Assembly: GCA_036658435.1 (NCBI GenBank)
Contig: JAVXEO010000009.1
Location: 1-48,388, forward strand
DNA length: 48,388 nt
Origin: DIGJ01 sp036658435
GTDB lineage: Bacteria; Bacillota; Clostridia; Lachnospirales; Lachnospiraceae
Direction: 5' to 3'
How positions within the stretch are numbered: the stretch's first letter is position 1; each line of letters starts with the position of its first letter. The notes beneath the pieces are model-generated. The model was given only the letters and a program-made list of their open reading frames with translations. It was not told the origin of the DNA and made no database searches. The position numbers were made by a program, and so were the translations under genes. Below are positions 33,653 through 41,740 of this stretch, piece after piece.

Positions 33653-33871
33653 TTATTTTTGGATTTTTTTTGTTAAGTAAGAAATCATTTCTTCCGGAGT
33701 TGGTCTTCTACCATTACAAGACATTTCTTTCCAGTGCTTTTGCACCTCTTGATCGGTACTGCTCATTCCTATTTCTATTGCTTTTTCTAGCTCTCTTCTT
33801 ATCTCATCTTCCGTAACACCATTTTTTCTTGCAAGATAAAAGATTGCTTTTTCCCCTGAATTTTGGTACAT
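33653..33871 (-). CDS. small protein resembling the Spo0A C-terminal DNA-binding domain
   Basis: This is a 72-residue, all-helical protein. The stretch ARKNGVTEDEIRRELEKAIE, followed by a short polar segment and RRPTPEEMISYLTKKIQ, echoes the end of the Spo0A effector domain (TPSRVERAIRHAIE ... KPTNSEFVALIADKI in the real Spo0A here). It has no receiver domain and is too short for the whole effector fold, so DNA binding is uncertain. I chose ATG 33871, which has GGAGG 10 bases upstream; longer in-frame starts run into the promoter at 33933-33961. It is monocistronic, with a consensus promoter and a terminator. The family call is by motif only. Confidence 0.6.
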   Translation of the reverse strand: MYQNSGEKAIFYLARKNGVTEDEIRRELEKAIEIGMSSTDQEVQKHWKEMSCNGRRPTPEEMISYLTKKIQK

Positions 33872-33932
33872 TTTTTCCATTCCTCCACTGTAAATTTTCA
33901 TAAAAAAATAGGTATAGCGCCATATTATTTTG

Positions 33933-33961
33933 ATTATATCTATATCAATCGGATATGTCAA
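33933..33961 (-). promoter_or_regulatory. perfect-consensus sigma-A promoter of the Spo0A-C-like gene
   Basis: TTGACA (33961-33956) and TATAAT (33938-33933) are exactly 17 bases apart on the minus strand. This is the only full match to the consensus that I found in the window. It lies back to back with the plus-strand XRE gene, whose start codon is 75 bases away. Confidence 0.85.
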
Positions 33962-34035
33962 TGTGAAATAGCCGTTTCATTCCATTATTTTTGGTTCTTA
34001 TATATAGTACAATCTAACAAGAGGTGATAATTTTT

Positions 34036-34344
34036 ATGACAGATGATTTTTTTTACAAAAGATTGGCCCAGTTGAGAATGAAAAAGGGTGTTTCCGCCAG
34101 AGATATGAGTTTGTCCATTGGACAAAGTGCAGGCTATATTAATAATATTGAAAATGGAAAGAATCTGCCTTCTATGACGGTTTTTTTCTATATCTGCGAA
34201 TATCTGGAAATTTCCCCAAAAGATTTTTTTGATTCTGAGAGTAACAGTCCTAAAAAACTGAACGATGTAATTTGTGATTTAAAATCATTAAAAGAAGATC
34301 AAATTTATACCATTGGTGAACTTGTAAAAGGATTAAAAAAATAG
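34036..34344 (+). CDS. small XRE-family helix-turn-helix regulator (paralogue 2)
   Basis: The 102-residue protein has a Cro/C1-type domain at about residues 7-66 (LSIGQSAGYINNIENGKNLP) and a short acidic-to-basic helical tail. It is a clear paralogue of the regulator at 4870-5184 and uses the same leader GAGGTGATAATTTTT, here followed by ATG. The frame also opens at a GTG inside that ribosome binding site (34024), which I reject. It is divergent from the Spo0A-C-like gene, so it is well placed to control that promoter. It is convergent with yebC, and the two share a terminator. Confidence 0.88.
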   Translation: MTDDFFYKRLAQLRMKKGVSARDMSLSIGQSAGYINNIENGKNLPSMTVFFYICEYLEISPKDFFDSESNSPKKLNDVICDLKSLKEDQIYTIGELVKGLKK

Positions 34345-34386
34345 GCTTTCCCTTATCCAGCTTTTGATAAGGGAAAACCTTTTTTA
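34344..34386. terminator. terminator between XRE paralogue 2 and yebC
   Basis: A stem of 11 bp plus 2 closing pairs (GG-C-TTTCCCTTATC with GATAAGGGAAA-A-CC) has an 8-base loop and is followed on the plus strand by TTTTTTATT. It starts at the XRE stop codon and reaches into the yebC stop codon, so it could also stop yebC transcripts. Confidence 0.8.
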
Positions 34387-35112
34387 TTCGTCCCAATTAT
34401 GATAAACTTCCTGCACGTCATCATCTTCATTCAGTAAATCTAACGTTCGATTGATATTCTTTAAGTCCTGTTCTTCTGTTAGTTCTACATAAGTCTGAGG
34501 AATCATGGTTACTTCTGCCTGAGCCATTTCTATTTTTTCTGCTTCTAATGCTTCACGAACTGCACTGAAATGATCCGGATCTGTAAGAATTTCATAGCTA
34601 TCTTCTTCTTCTGCAAAGTCTTCTGCTCCTGCATCCAGTGCAAACATCATAAGATCATCTGCATCCATACTGCATTCTTCTTTATCAATAATAATCTGCC
34701 CTTTTTCATCAAACATAAAAGAAACGCAGCCTTGTGTTCCAATACTTCCTCCGCCTTTTGTGAAAGCACTTCTTACATTTGCTGCCGTACGGTTCTTGTT
34801 ATCCGTAAGTGCCACTACAATAATTGCCGTTCCACTTGGTCCGTATCCTTCATATGTAATGGTTTCGTAGTTTACCGAATTCGCATCACCGGCTGCTTTT
34901 TTGATTCCTCTGTCAATGGTATCGTTTGGCATGTTATTTGCCTTTGCCTTTGCTATTACATCACGAAGCCTTGAATTATTCGCCGGATCCGCTCCGCCTT
35001 CTTTTACTGCCACTGCAATTTCTCTTCCTATAATCGTAAAGATTTTTCCCTTTGCAGAATCATTTCTTTCTTTTTTATGTTTAATATTTGCAAATTTTGA
35101 ATGTCCTGACAT
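34384..35112 (-). CDS. yebC: YebC/PmpR (TACO1) family protein
   Basis: A 242-residue protein of the widely conserved YebC family, annotated variously as a transcription regulator (PmpR) or a translation factor for difficult sequences (TACO1-like). The N-terminal MSGHSKFANIKHKKERND and the segments AKANNMPNDTIDRGIKKA, YEGYGPSGTAIIVVALTDNK and NRTAANVRSAFTKGGGSIG are near-invariant in the family. AAGGAG lies 7 bases before the ATG, and it has its own promoter. It often neighbours ruvC in other bacteria but stands alone here, next to nadK. Confidence 0.95.
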   Translation of the reverse strand: MSGHSKFANIKHKKERNDSAKGKIFTIIGREIAVAVKEGGADPANNSRLRDVIAKAKANNMPNDTIDRGIKKAAGDANSVNYETITYEGYGPSGTAIIVVALTDNKNRTAANVRSAFTKGGGSIGTQGCVSFMFDEKGQIIIDKEECSMDADDLMMFALDAGAEDFAEEEDSYEILTDPDHFSAVREALEAEKIEMAQAEVTMIPQTYVELTEEQDLKNINRTLDLLNEDDDVQEVYHNWDE

Positions 35113-35172
35113 ATCAATTCTCCTTTATTCTTTCAATTATCCCCTATAATAGGCATAAATCGCACTTTTTAT

Positions 35173-35201
35173 ATGATACCACGGATTATTCTATCTTGCA
35201 A
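35173..35201 (-). promoter_or_regulatory. sigma-A promoter of yebC
   Basis: TTGCAA (35201-35196) and TATCAT (35178-35173) are 17 bases apart, starting directly after the nadK stop codon. The leader is about 55 bases. No terminator for the upstream nadK operon is visible here. Confidence 0.6.
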
Positions 35202-35202
35202 G

Positions 35203-36057
35203 TCATACTTCATGGCTCAATTTCTGCCGCAAGCGTTTAAAGAAGCTAAAACCCGCTAGTTTTATAATCTTTGCATCATAGTCAGCTCGTGTAATTTCAA
35301 TGCTATCTCCTGTTTTTAAAAAAGCAATTTCGTTCCCGTCTGAAAGAGCAATGGCCTCATCCTGGCTGGTATCTTTTGTTTTTCCAACACGAACAACAAC
35401 CTTACTTTCTGCATCCACCACTAAACTTCGTTTGTTTAATGAATGAGGACAGATTGGTGTAATAATCATTGCTTTTACACTGGGTGCCAATACCGGGCCC
35501 CCTGCGGAAAGATTATAACCGGTAGAGCCGGTTGGTGTTGAAACCAATAATCCATCTGCAATATACCGATCAATAAATTCTCCATCTACAAACACTTCCA
35601 ACTCAATCAAACGGTATCCCCCGGCTTTACTTACCACAAAATCATTTAAAGCCGTTCCCATATATTGATTTTTTTCTATGGTTCCTCTTAGCATAATTCG
35701 GTTTTGCACGCTGTATTTGTCCTGAAACAGTTCTTCCAGAGAAGACTCAATATCCTGTTTTTCCACTTCCGTAAGAAATCCCAGGGTTCCCATATTCACA
35801 CCTAAAATAGGCACCGGTCTTTCATGAAGATCATTGGCAGCCTGTATCATCGTTCCATCTCCCCCTAGAACAATAATACATTCTGTATTTTCTGAAATAT
35901 CCTCCAGTTCGGCATACTTTCCTCTATGTTCTTTAATAAAACGGTCTCTTATTAAAAGACAATTTTTCCCTTTTGCTTCTAGAAATTTCTTGATATAATT
36001 TGCAGTTTCATAATTTTTATCTTTATCTGCATTGGTAATAACACAAAAATTTTTCAT
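35203..36057 (-). CDS. nadK: NAD kinase
   Basis: The 284-residue enzyme phosphorylates NAD to NADP. The diacylglycerol-kinase-like signature GGDGTMIQAA is at residues 65-74. The second conserved part, LLVSTPTGSTGYNLSAGGPV, and the NAD-site ALNDFVVSK and ITPICPHSLNKRSLVV are present. GGGAG precedes the ATG closely. It is 10 bases after tlyA and is the last gene of the asp23-to-nadK run; in many clostridia argR and recN would come next. Confidence 0.97.
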   Translation of the reverse strand: MKNFCVITNADKDKNYETANYIKKFLEAKGKNCLLIRDRFIKEHRGKYAELEDISENTECIIVLGGDGTMIQAANDLHERPVPILGVNMGTLGFLTEVEKQDIESSLEELFQDKYSVQNRIMLRGTIEKNQYMGTALNDFVVSKAGGYRLIELEVFVDGEFIDRYIADGLLVSTPTGSTGYNLSAGGPVLAPSVKAMIITPICPHSLNKRSLVVDAESKVVVRVGKTKDTSQDEAIALSDGNEIAFLKTGDSIEITRADYDAKIIKLAGFSFFKRLRQKLSHEV

Positions 36058-36067
36058 CTCGCTCCCA

Positions 36068-36880
36068 TCATTTATCTAAATTCTCATGTGCTTTTTCAAC
36101 AAGGGCACAAATATAATCTTTCAAATCTTCCGGCATCTGGGTTTTGTGTTCTCCTTTTTGAATTTCCATCAAATATTCAATATTTCCTTCCGGCCCTTTA
36201 ATTGGAGAAAATTCAAGATTATGAATGGTAAATCCAATCTTTTTTGCATATGCGGTAATGGTTTCTACTACTTCACAATGAACACTTCGTTCCCGTACTA
36301 CCCCTTTTTTTCCTACTTTTTCCCGTCCCGCTTCAAATTGGGGTTTAATGAGACAAACCACCTTTCCTTCTTCCTCTAAAAGATTGCGAACGGGTTCTAA
36401 TACTTTTGTCAAGGAAATAAAGGCTACATCGATGGAAGCAAAGGCAATGTCTTCCTGAATTTCTTCTCTTGTTAAATAGCGAATATTTGTTTTTTCCATA
36501 ACCGTAACACGAGGATCTTGTCGCAGCTTCCAAACAAGCTGATTGGTTCCTACATCCACGGCATATACTTTTTTTGCACCATTTTGAAGCATGCAGTCAG
36601 TAAATCCACCGGTAGAGGAGCCTACATCCATACAAACCATGTCTCTTACTTCTATATGAAATTCTTCCATGGCTTTTTCCAGTTTATATCCTCCACGGCT
36701 GACATATTTCATACCCGTTCCTTTTACCAGAATTTCCGCGGTTTCTTCAAAGGTGCTTCCTGCCTTATCTTCTCTTTCATTTGCTACAAATACATTCCCA
36801 GACATAATGACTGCCTTTGCTTTCTCCCGGGACTCTGCCAGTCCTCTCTTTACCAGAAGGACATCCAATCGCTCTTTCAT
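36068..36880 (-). CDS. tlyA: TlyA family rRNA 2'-O-methyltransferase
   Basis: The 270-residue protein combines an N-terminal S4 RNA-binding domain (about 1-60; RLDVLLVKRGLAESREKAKA) with an FtsJ/RrmJ-type SAM methyltransferase (about 80-245; MDVGSSTGGFTDCMLQ as SAM motif). Family members methylate cytidines of 16S and/or 23S rRNA; older annotations call them haemolysins. I use ATG 36880, which gives the usual N-terminus MKERLDVLLV. A GTG at 36901 overlapping the dxs stop (TTGTGA) is possible and would add seven residues. It lies between dxs and nadK, its usual position. Confidence 0.95.
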   Translation of the reverse strand: MKERLDVLLVKRGLAESREKAKAVIMSGNVFVANEREDKAGSTFEETAEILVKGTGMKYVSRGGYKLEKAMEEFHIEVRDMVCMDVGSSTGGFTDCMLQNGAKKVYAVDVGTNQLVWKLRQDPRVTVMEKTNIRYLTREEIQEDIAFASIDVAFISLTKVLEPVRNLLEEEGKVVCLIKPQFEAGREKVGKKGVVRERSVHCEVVETITAYAKKIGFTIHNLEFSPIKGPEGNIEYLMEIQKGEHKTQMPEDLKDYICALVEKAHENLDK

Positions 36881-36897
36881 AAAAATAACCGTGCCTT

Positions 36898-38757
36898 TCA
36901 CAACATCATCATAATTCTTTCTATAATGGAATCTACATCCAACCCTACTGTTTTCTTCAAAATATCGGTATTCCCATGTTCAACAAATCTATCCGGTATG
37001 GAAATATTCAGGGTACGAATATCCCTTTCCTCTGAAAAATAGTTTGAAACCATCTGTCCAAAACCACCGATCTGTACATTTTCTTCCATGGTAATAAAAA
37101 CGGTATGTTCCTTTTTTAATTCTTTTAAAATTTCTTTATCCATGGGCTTAATAAACCGAACATTTACAAAACTGGGATTGTATCCTTTTTCTACAAGCTG
37201 CTCTACTACTTTTTCTGCGGTCTCATTCATAGAACCAACGGCTAAAAGAGCAATTTCTTTTCCCCGTTTTATTAGCTCACTCCGTCCATATATCATTGGC
37301 GCATGAAAGGATTCCAATCCGTTATAAACATTGCCTCTTGGATATCGAATGGCGATAGGACCGGCATAAGAAAAAGAAAATTTAAGCATGGAAACAAATT
37401 CCTGCTTATTTTTCGGTGCTATTATCGTAAGGTTGGGGATATTGGACAAAAATGAAAGGTCAAAGATTCCCTGATGGGTCTCTCCGTCTCCTCCAACCAG
37501 TCCGGCTCTATCAATGGCAAAGGTAACCGGCAGTTTGTCTAAGCACACATCATGTAGGATCTGGTCGTAGGCCCTTTGTAAAAAAGTAGAGTAAATAGCC
37601 ACAACCGGATGCATTCCTGCACTTGCTAATCCACCTGCAAACGTAACTCCATGTTCTTCTGCAATTCCCACATCAAAAAACCGTTCCGGAAATTCCAATC
37701 GAAAATTAGTTAATCCCGTTCCAGAAGACATGGCTGCACACACGGCAACCAAGGTTTCGTCTTCTCTGGCTGCCTGTAACAAGGTTTCTCCAAACACAGA
37801 AGTATAGGTGTCTTTTTTTTCTTTTCTTTTAATTTCTCCGCTTGAAATGTCAAATGGCTCAATTCCATGATATTTTGATGGTATTTTTTCAGCAAAGGAA
37901 TATCCCTTTCCCTTTTTCGTAACCACATGAACTAAAACCGCTTCTTTTGCACGTTCTGCAGACCGAAATGCCTTTTCCATTTCAGAAATATTATGACCGT
38001 CAATTGGTCCAATATAGGTTATTCCCATATCTTCAAACAGCATTCCCGGAATAAATAATCGTTTTAAACTGTCCTTGGAACGTTTTATTTTATCTGCAAT
38101 GGTATTTCCAATTTTGGGAAGGCTGCGAATGGCACTTTCTACACCACCTTTTAAATTCTGGTATCCACTTCCCGTACGAATTTTTCCAAGATAATTTGCC
38201 ATACCTCCTACATTCTCTGTAATGGACATATTATTATCGTTTAATACAATAATAAGATTAGACTTTATACGTGCCGCATTATTTAATGCTTCAAATGCCA
38301 TTCCTCCAGACAGGGCACCATCTCCAATAACGGCATATACCTTATACTTTTCCTGTTTTAAATCCCTTGCTTTTGCAATTCCCAAAGCAGCCGAAATGGA
38401 AGTTGAACTATGACCTGTGTCAAAGGCATCACAGTTACTTTCTTTCGTCTTTGGAAATCCACTCATTCCACCATATTGGCGCAGGGAAGGAAATCCTGTC
38501 TTTCTTCCGGTTAAAATCTTATGTGTATAGGCTTGATGACCCACATCCCAAACCAGCTTGTCCTTTGGAAAGTCCAGTCTTCTATGAATGGCTATGGTAA
38601 GTTCTACGGTTCCTAGATTTGATGCCAGATGCCCTCCTGTTTTGCTGATATTTCCTATGAGAAAGTGTCGAATTTCCTTTGCCAGTTCATTGAGACTACT
38701 CTCCTCAATTTTTTTTATGTCATTGGCTTCCTGTATTTGGTCTAATAATTTTGGCAA
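36898..38757 (-). CDS. dxs: 1-deoxy-D-xylulose-5-phosphate synthase
   Basis: First enzyme of the MEP isoprenoid pathway: it condenses pyruvate and glyceraldehyde 3-phosphate with thiamine diphosphate. At 619 residues it has the normal length. The N-terminal WDVGHQAYTHKILTGR, the ThDP-Mg motif VIGDGALSGGMAFEALNNA, the catalytic Glu region VGIAEEHGVTFAGG and the transketolase C-domain (IAIRYPRGN) are intact. The start is TTG 38757 with AAGGTGAAGG just upstream. It is 13 bases after ispA, so isoprenoid precursor and prenyl-chain steps are cotranscribed. Confidence 0.97.
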   Translation of the reverse strand: MPKLLDQIQEANDIKKIEESSLNELAKEIRHFLIGNISKTGGHLASNLGTVELTIAIHRRLDFPKDKLVWDVGHQAYTHKILTGRKTGFPSLRQYGGMSGFPKTKESNCDAFDTGHSSTSISAALGIAKARDLKQEKYKVYAVIGDGALSGGMAFEALNNAARIKSNLIIVLNDNNMSITENVGGMANYLGKIRTGSGYQNLKGGVESAIRSLPKIGNTIADKIKRSKDSLKRLFIPGMLFEDMGITYIGPIDGHNISEMEKAFRSAERAKEAVLVHVVTKKGKGYSFAEKIPSKYHGIEPFDISSGEIKRKEKKDTYTSVFGETLLQAAREDETLVAVCAAMSSGTGLTNFRLEFPERFFDVGIAEEHGVTFAGGLASAGMHPVVAIYSTFLQRAYDQILHDVCLDKLPVTFAIDRAGLVGGDGETHQGIFDLSFLSNIPNLTIIAPKNKQEFVSMLKFSFSYAGPIAIRYPRGNVYNGLESFHAPMIYGRSELIKRGKEIALLAVGSMNETAEKVVEQLVEKGYNPSFVNVRFIKPMDKEILKELKKEHTVFITMEENVQIGGFGQMVSNYFSEERDIRTLNISIPDRFVEHGNTDILKKTVGLDVDSIIERIMMML

Positions 38758-38770
38758 ACCTTCACCTTCT

Positions 38771-39673
38771 TTACTTTTCTCTTTTTATTAAGTAGATAAC
38801 TAATTCTTTTAAAAATTCATTTTTTTGTCCCGTTTTTTCTTCTATGGTACGGATTAAATCGAGAGCTCCTTTTGAATAAAGTTCCACCTGTTCTTGTGCT
38901 TTTTCTAAACCGATTTTTTTCACATAGGTCATTTTATTATTTTTTTCATCACTATGGGTAGGTTTTCCCAAAACTTCATCGGTACTGGTTATATCCAAAA
39001 TATCATCCTGTATCTGAAATGCCAGTCCTATCATTTCAGCTGCTTTTTCCATTAAGTTGACCTCTGCTTTTTCTGCACCACCAAGCACTGCTCCAATCAT
39101 CATAGCACTTTGAATCAATGCACTTGTTTTTAACCGATAGATAAAGGTAATCTCTTCCAAAGATAGTTCTTTTCCTTGAGAAGCTACATCCACAACCTGT
39201 CCACCAATCATACCATGGATTCCTGCTTTTTGGCTTAAAATCCCAAGACTTTCTGCCACCGTCTCCTTATTATCTGCCCTTTCAAAGGCTTTACACGCTG
39301 TTTCAAATGCAAAATTCAGCAGACCGTCTCCTGCCAAAATCCCCATTGCTTCTCCATACACTACATGCGTTGTCTTTCTCCCTCTTCGATAGTCATCGTT
39401 GTCCATGGCAGGCAAGTCATCATGTACCAGGGAATAGGTATGAATCATCTCCAGTGCTGCCATAAATGGTTCCAACACCGTATTCTCTTTTCCTCCGAAA
39501 AGTTCAAAGGACTCCTTCATCAATATTGGCCGTAGTCTTTTTCCACCGGAAAGCAAACTATAATTCATGGCTTCTATTACCCGTTTTTGATATCCTTCTT
39601 CTATTGGAAGATATTTTTTTATAGCAGATTCCACTTCAGATTCTCTTTGCTCCAGTTCGATTTTAAAATTCAT
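38771..39673 (-). CDS. ispA: polyprenyl (farnesyl) diphosphate synthase
   Basis: A 300-residue class-1 prenyltransferase that joins isopentenyl and allylic diphosphates. The first Asp-rich motif DDLPAMDNDDYRRGR begins at residue 85 and the second, FQIQDDILD, is near 217. SGGKRLRPIL binds isopentenyl diphosphate. Small or aromatic residues before the first motif (HTYSLVHDD) fit the short-chain, farnesyl-length group, though chain length is inferred. GGAGGG precedes the ATG. Upstream, short ATGGCTTT-like repeats run into a scaffold gap before xseB. Confidence 0.95.
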   Translation of the reverse strand: MNFKIELEQRESEVESAIKKYLPIEEGYQKRVIEAMNYSLLSGGKRLRPILMKESFELFGGKENTVLEPFMAALEMIHTYSLVHDDLPAMDNDDYRRGRKTTHVVYGEAMGILAGDGLLNFAFETACKAFERADNKETVAESLGILSQKAGIHGMIGGQVVDVASQGKELSLEEITFIYRLKTSALIQSAMMIGAVLGGAEKAEVNLMEKAAEMIGLAFQIQDDILDITSTDEVLGKPTHSDEKNNKMTYVKKIGLEKAQEQVELYSKGALDLIRTIEEKTGQKNEFLKELVIYLIKREK

Positions 39674-39719
39674 ATTTTTCCCTCCTCTATATGGTTTTTT
39701 ATGGCTTTCTTATGGCTTT

Positions 39720-39819
39720 NNNNNNNNNNNNNNNNNNNNNNNNNNNNNNNNNNNNNNNNNNNNNNNNNNNNNNNNNNNNNNNNNNNNNNNNNNNNNNNNN
39801 NNNNNNNNNNNNNNNNNNN
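39720..39819. other. scaffold gap (100 N)
   Basis: Exactly 100 N, a common placeholder for a gap of unknown size. The sequence on its right-hand gene side (39691-39719) contains ATGGTTTTTTATGGC and TTATGGCTTTCTTATGGC, short direct repeats that could explain the assembly break. The gap falls between the xseB stop (39828) and the ispA start and cuts no recognised gene, but hidden sequence cannot be excluded. Confidence 0.95.
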
Positions 39820-39827
39820 ATTTTTCT

Positions 39828-40028
39828 TTAGAGTGATTCTTTACACTCATTTAATATGACAATCTTTTTCTCTACCCGGTCAATTGCATCGTTGCAATCT
39901 TTCAAAAGTTTCATTCCCTGCTGGTATAGCTGAAAGGATTCTTCCAGACTTATTTCTTCTTTCTCCAATGCTTCCATCACCTGATCCAGGGCTTTCATCG
40001 AATTTTCTAGGTTCTTTTCCTTTGCCAT
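39828..40028 (-). CDS. xseB: exodeoxyribonuclease VII small subunit
   Basis: The 66-residue helical protein is the small subunit of the single-strand exonuclease VII. It shows the family pattern of two paired helices, with ALDQVMEALEKEEISLEESF and LYQQGMKLLKDCNDAIDRVE. Length is normal, so the C-terminus is complete even though the scaffold gap begins 8 bases past the stop. AAGGAG lies 9 bases before the ATG. It is 18 bases after xseA, its obligate partner. Confidence 0.95.
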   Translation of the reverse strand: MAKEKNLENSMKALDQVMEALEKEEISLEESFQLYQQGMKLLKDCNDAIDRVEKKIVILNECKESL

Positions 40029-40046
40029 TCCATTCTCCTTACTTCC

Positions 40047-41258
40047 TTATATTCTCCTTACTTTCTTACATTTTTCAACCACAGCTTTTATTTCTCCGTC
40101 TTTTAATTCAATAAAAATAGTATCTCCGATTTTTATATCTTTTATTGAACGAACGGTTTTACTATCTTCCTTGCTCACATAGGAGAATCCTTTGTTTAAA
40201 CGATCTATTGGTGATAATCCTTTTATTTTTTCAATATACACGGTCAGAAGGTACCTTTGTTTTTGTACTTTATCTTTCATTCTTGTTTGCAGCTTTTCTT
40301 CCAAATCCAGCAAATATTGTCTTTTTTGGCGGAGGAGGTATATTGGCTCTTCGTGAGATAACCGAAGTTTGTAATTTTCCATCACTCCCTTTGCCTTGCT
40401 CAGATGATTCTGCATAAATCGTTCCAATGTATATTGCATATTTTCGAAATAATGTTCTAACTCAAACAAATTAATCACGGCCAGTTCTGCCGCAGCCGAA
40501 GGTGTTGGTGCTCTTAAATCCGCCACATAATCCGCTATGGTTGTGTCTGTTTCATGTCCCACAGCAGAAATCACCGGTGTTGTGCAATTAAAAATAGCCC
40601 AGGCAACGGCTTCTTCATTAAATGCCCACAAGTCTTCAATGGAACCGCCTCCCCGTCCCACAATGATTACGTCTACTCCAAATTGATCCAGATATTCAAT
40701 TCCGGCAATAATGGTATCCTTTGCTCCATCCCCCTGAACCTTTGCCGGATATAAAAATAATTGTGCATAGGGGTTTCTGCGGTTTGTAATGTTTATAATG
40801 TCCTGAATGGCTGCACCGGTATCTGCGGTAACAATTCCAATTCGACTGTTGTATTTTTTAATAGGACTTTTATACTTTTCATCAAAAAGTCCCTCTTCTT
40901 CCAGTTTTTTCTTTAATTGTTCATAACGTTCATGAAAAGCACCGGCACCATCCAAAAGAATTTCTTTTGCATACATTTGGTATTTTCCATCCCGCTCATA
41001 TACATTAATGCTTCCTAAGACAACCACACTTTGTCCTTCAGACATACGAAAAGAAAGGCCATCTCTTTGACCTGCAAACATAACGCAAGCCATCTGCCCT
41101 TTTTCATCCTTTAAGGTGAAGTATATATGCCCTGAACTATGGTATTTGCAATTAGAAACTTCCCCTTTCACGTAAATCTGTGAAAGAATGGTTTCCCTTA
41201 CAAATAAATTCTTTATATATTGATTCACTTGGGAAACAGAATAAATCTGCTCACTCAT
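40047..41258 (-). CDS. xseA: exodeoxyribonuclease VII large subunit
   Basis: The 403-residue catalytic subunit has an N-terminal OB-fold (about 1-100; IYVKGEVSNCKYHSSGHIYF), the exonuclease domain (about 120-320) with GIVTADTGAAIQDI, VIIVGRGGGSIEDLWAFN and SAVGHETDTTIADYVADLRA, and a C-terminal coiled coil plus a basic tail. The ATG overlaps the nusB stop by four bases (ATGA, 41255-41258), so translation is coupled and no separate strong ribosome binding site is seen. With xseB it degrades single-stranded DNA in repair. Confidence 0.97.
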   Translation of the reverse strand: MSEQIYSVSQVNQYIKNLFVRETILSQIYVKGEVSNCKYHSSGHIYFTLKDEKGQMACVMFAGQRDGLSFRMSEGQSVVVLGSINVYERDGKYQMYAKEILLDGAGAFHERYEQLKKKLEEEGLFDEKYKSPIKKYNSRIGIVTADTGAAIQDIINITNRRNPYAQLFLYPAKVQGDGAKDTIIAGIEYLDQFGVDVIIVGRGGGSIEDLWAFNEEAVAWAIFNCTTPVISAVGHETDTTIADYVADLRAPTPSAAAELAVINLFELEHYFENMQYTLERFMQNHLSKAKGVMENYKLRLSHEEPIYLLRQKRQYLLDLEEKLQTRMKDKVQKQRYLLTVYIEKIKGLSPIDRLNKGFSYVSKEDSKTVRSIKDIKIGDTIFIELKDGEIKAVVEKCKKVRRI

Positions 41259-41662
41259 ACTAGTTTTGCCAAAATTCCATTAACAAACCCACCGGAATTC
41301 TCTTCTCCAAATTTCTTTGCAAGATCCACCGCTTCATTAATGGCAACTTTCGTTGGAACCTCCTCATCATATTTCATTTCAAAAATTGCAAGGCGAATAG
41401 CCGTAAGTTCAATCTTCCCTATACGTGTAATTTTCCATCCAACTGAAACCTCTTCTATCATTTTGTCAATTTCCTTTAATTTATCCAGAATCTCTGCAAA
41501 ACGAGTTTCTAAATAAAGGGTATCTTTTTCTTTTGGGCTTTCTAAGGTGTCTAGGTATAATAATGCCTGTTCTTTTAATTCTTCTTCCGGATGAAAATCC
41601 TTTCGGAATAGCATTAAAAACAGATGTTCTCTAAGTTCACTTCTTTTCATAGTTGTGCACAT
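41255..41662 (-). CDS. nusB: transcription antitermination factor NusB
   Basis: The 131-135-residue all-helical RNA-binding protein acts with NusE on the boxA of rRNA transcripts. SELREHLFLMLF near the start and the C-terminal signature LTAIRLAIFEMKYDEEVPTKVAINEAVDLAKKFG (shown in part by VAINEAVDLAKKF) are typical. Two starts are possible: ATG 41662 with AGGA at good spacing, or ATG 41650, giving the family-typical MKRSELRE but with a distant site. It overlaps xseA by four bases. A terminator-like hairpin separates it from asp23. Confidence 0.95.
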   Translation of the reverse strand: MCTTMKRSELREHLFLMLFRKDFHPEEELKEQALLYLDTLESPKEKDTLYLETRFAEILDKLKEIDKMIEEVSVGWKITRIGKIELTAIRLAIFEMKYDEEVPTKVAINEAVDLAKKFGEENSGGFVNGILAKLV

Positions 41663-41707
41663 ACTCCCTTCCTATTTTGATTTTGTCTGTTATTTTATCA
41701 TAAGAAA

Positions 41708-41734
41708 CAACCCTTATAAAAACCATAAGGGTTG
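41708..41734 (-). terminator. terminator between asp23/yqhY and nusB
   Basis: CAACCCTTAT (41708-41717) pairs perfectly with ATAAGGGTTG (41725-41734) around a 7-base loop and is followed on the minus strand by TTTCTTATG. The T-tract is modest, so some read-through into nusB is likely. It lies 7 bases past the asp23 stop. Confidence 0.65.
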
Positions 41735-41740
41735 CATTTG

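Noticed and set aside
33872..33961. Longer 102-codon version of the Spo0A-C-like protein
   Set aside because: Its first codons coincide with the -35 and -10 promoter elements. The GGAGG site and the similarity begin only at ATG 33871.
36518..37042. 174-codon plus-strand ORF opposite tlyA and dxs
   Set aside because: It overlaps two confidently identified genes, is rich in Phe/Cys/His as antisense frames of AT-rich genes are, and has no ribosome binding site.
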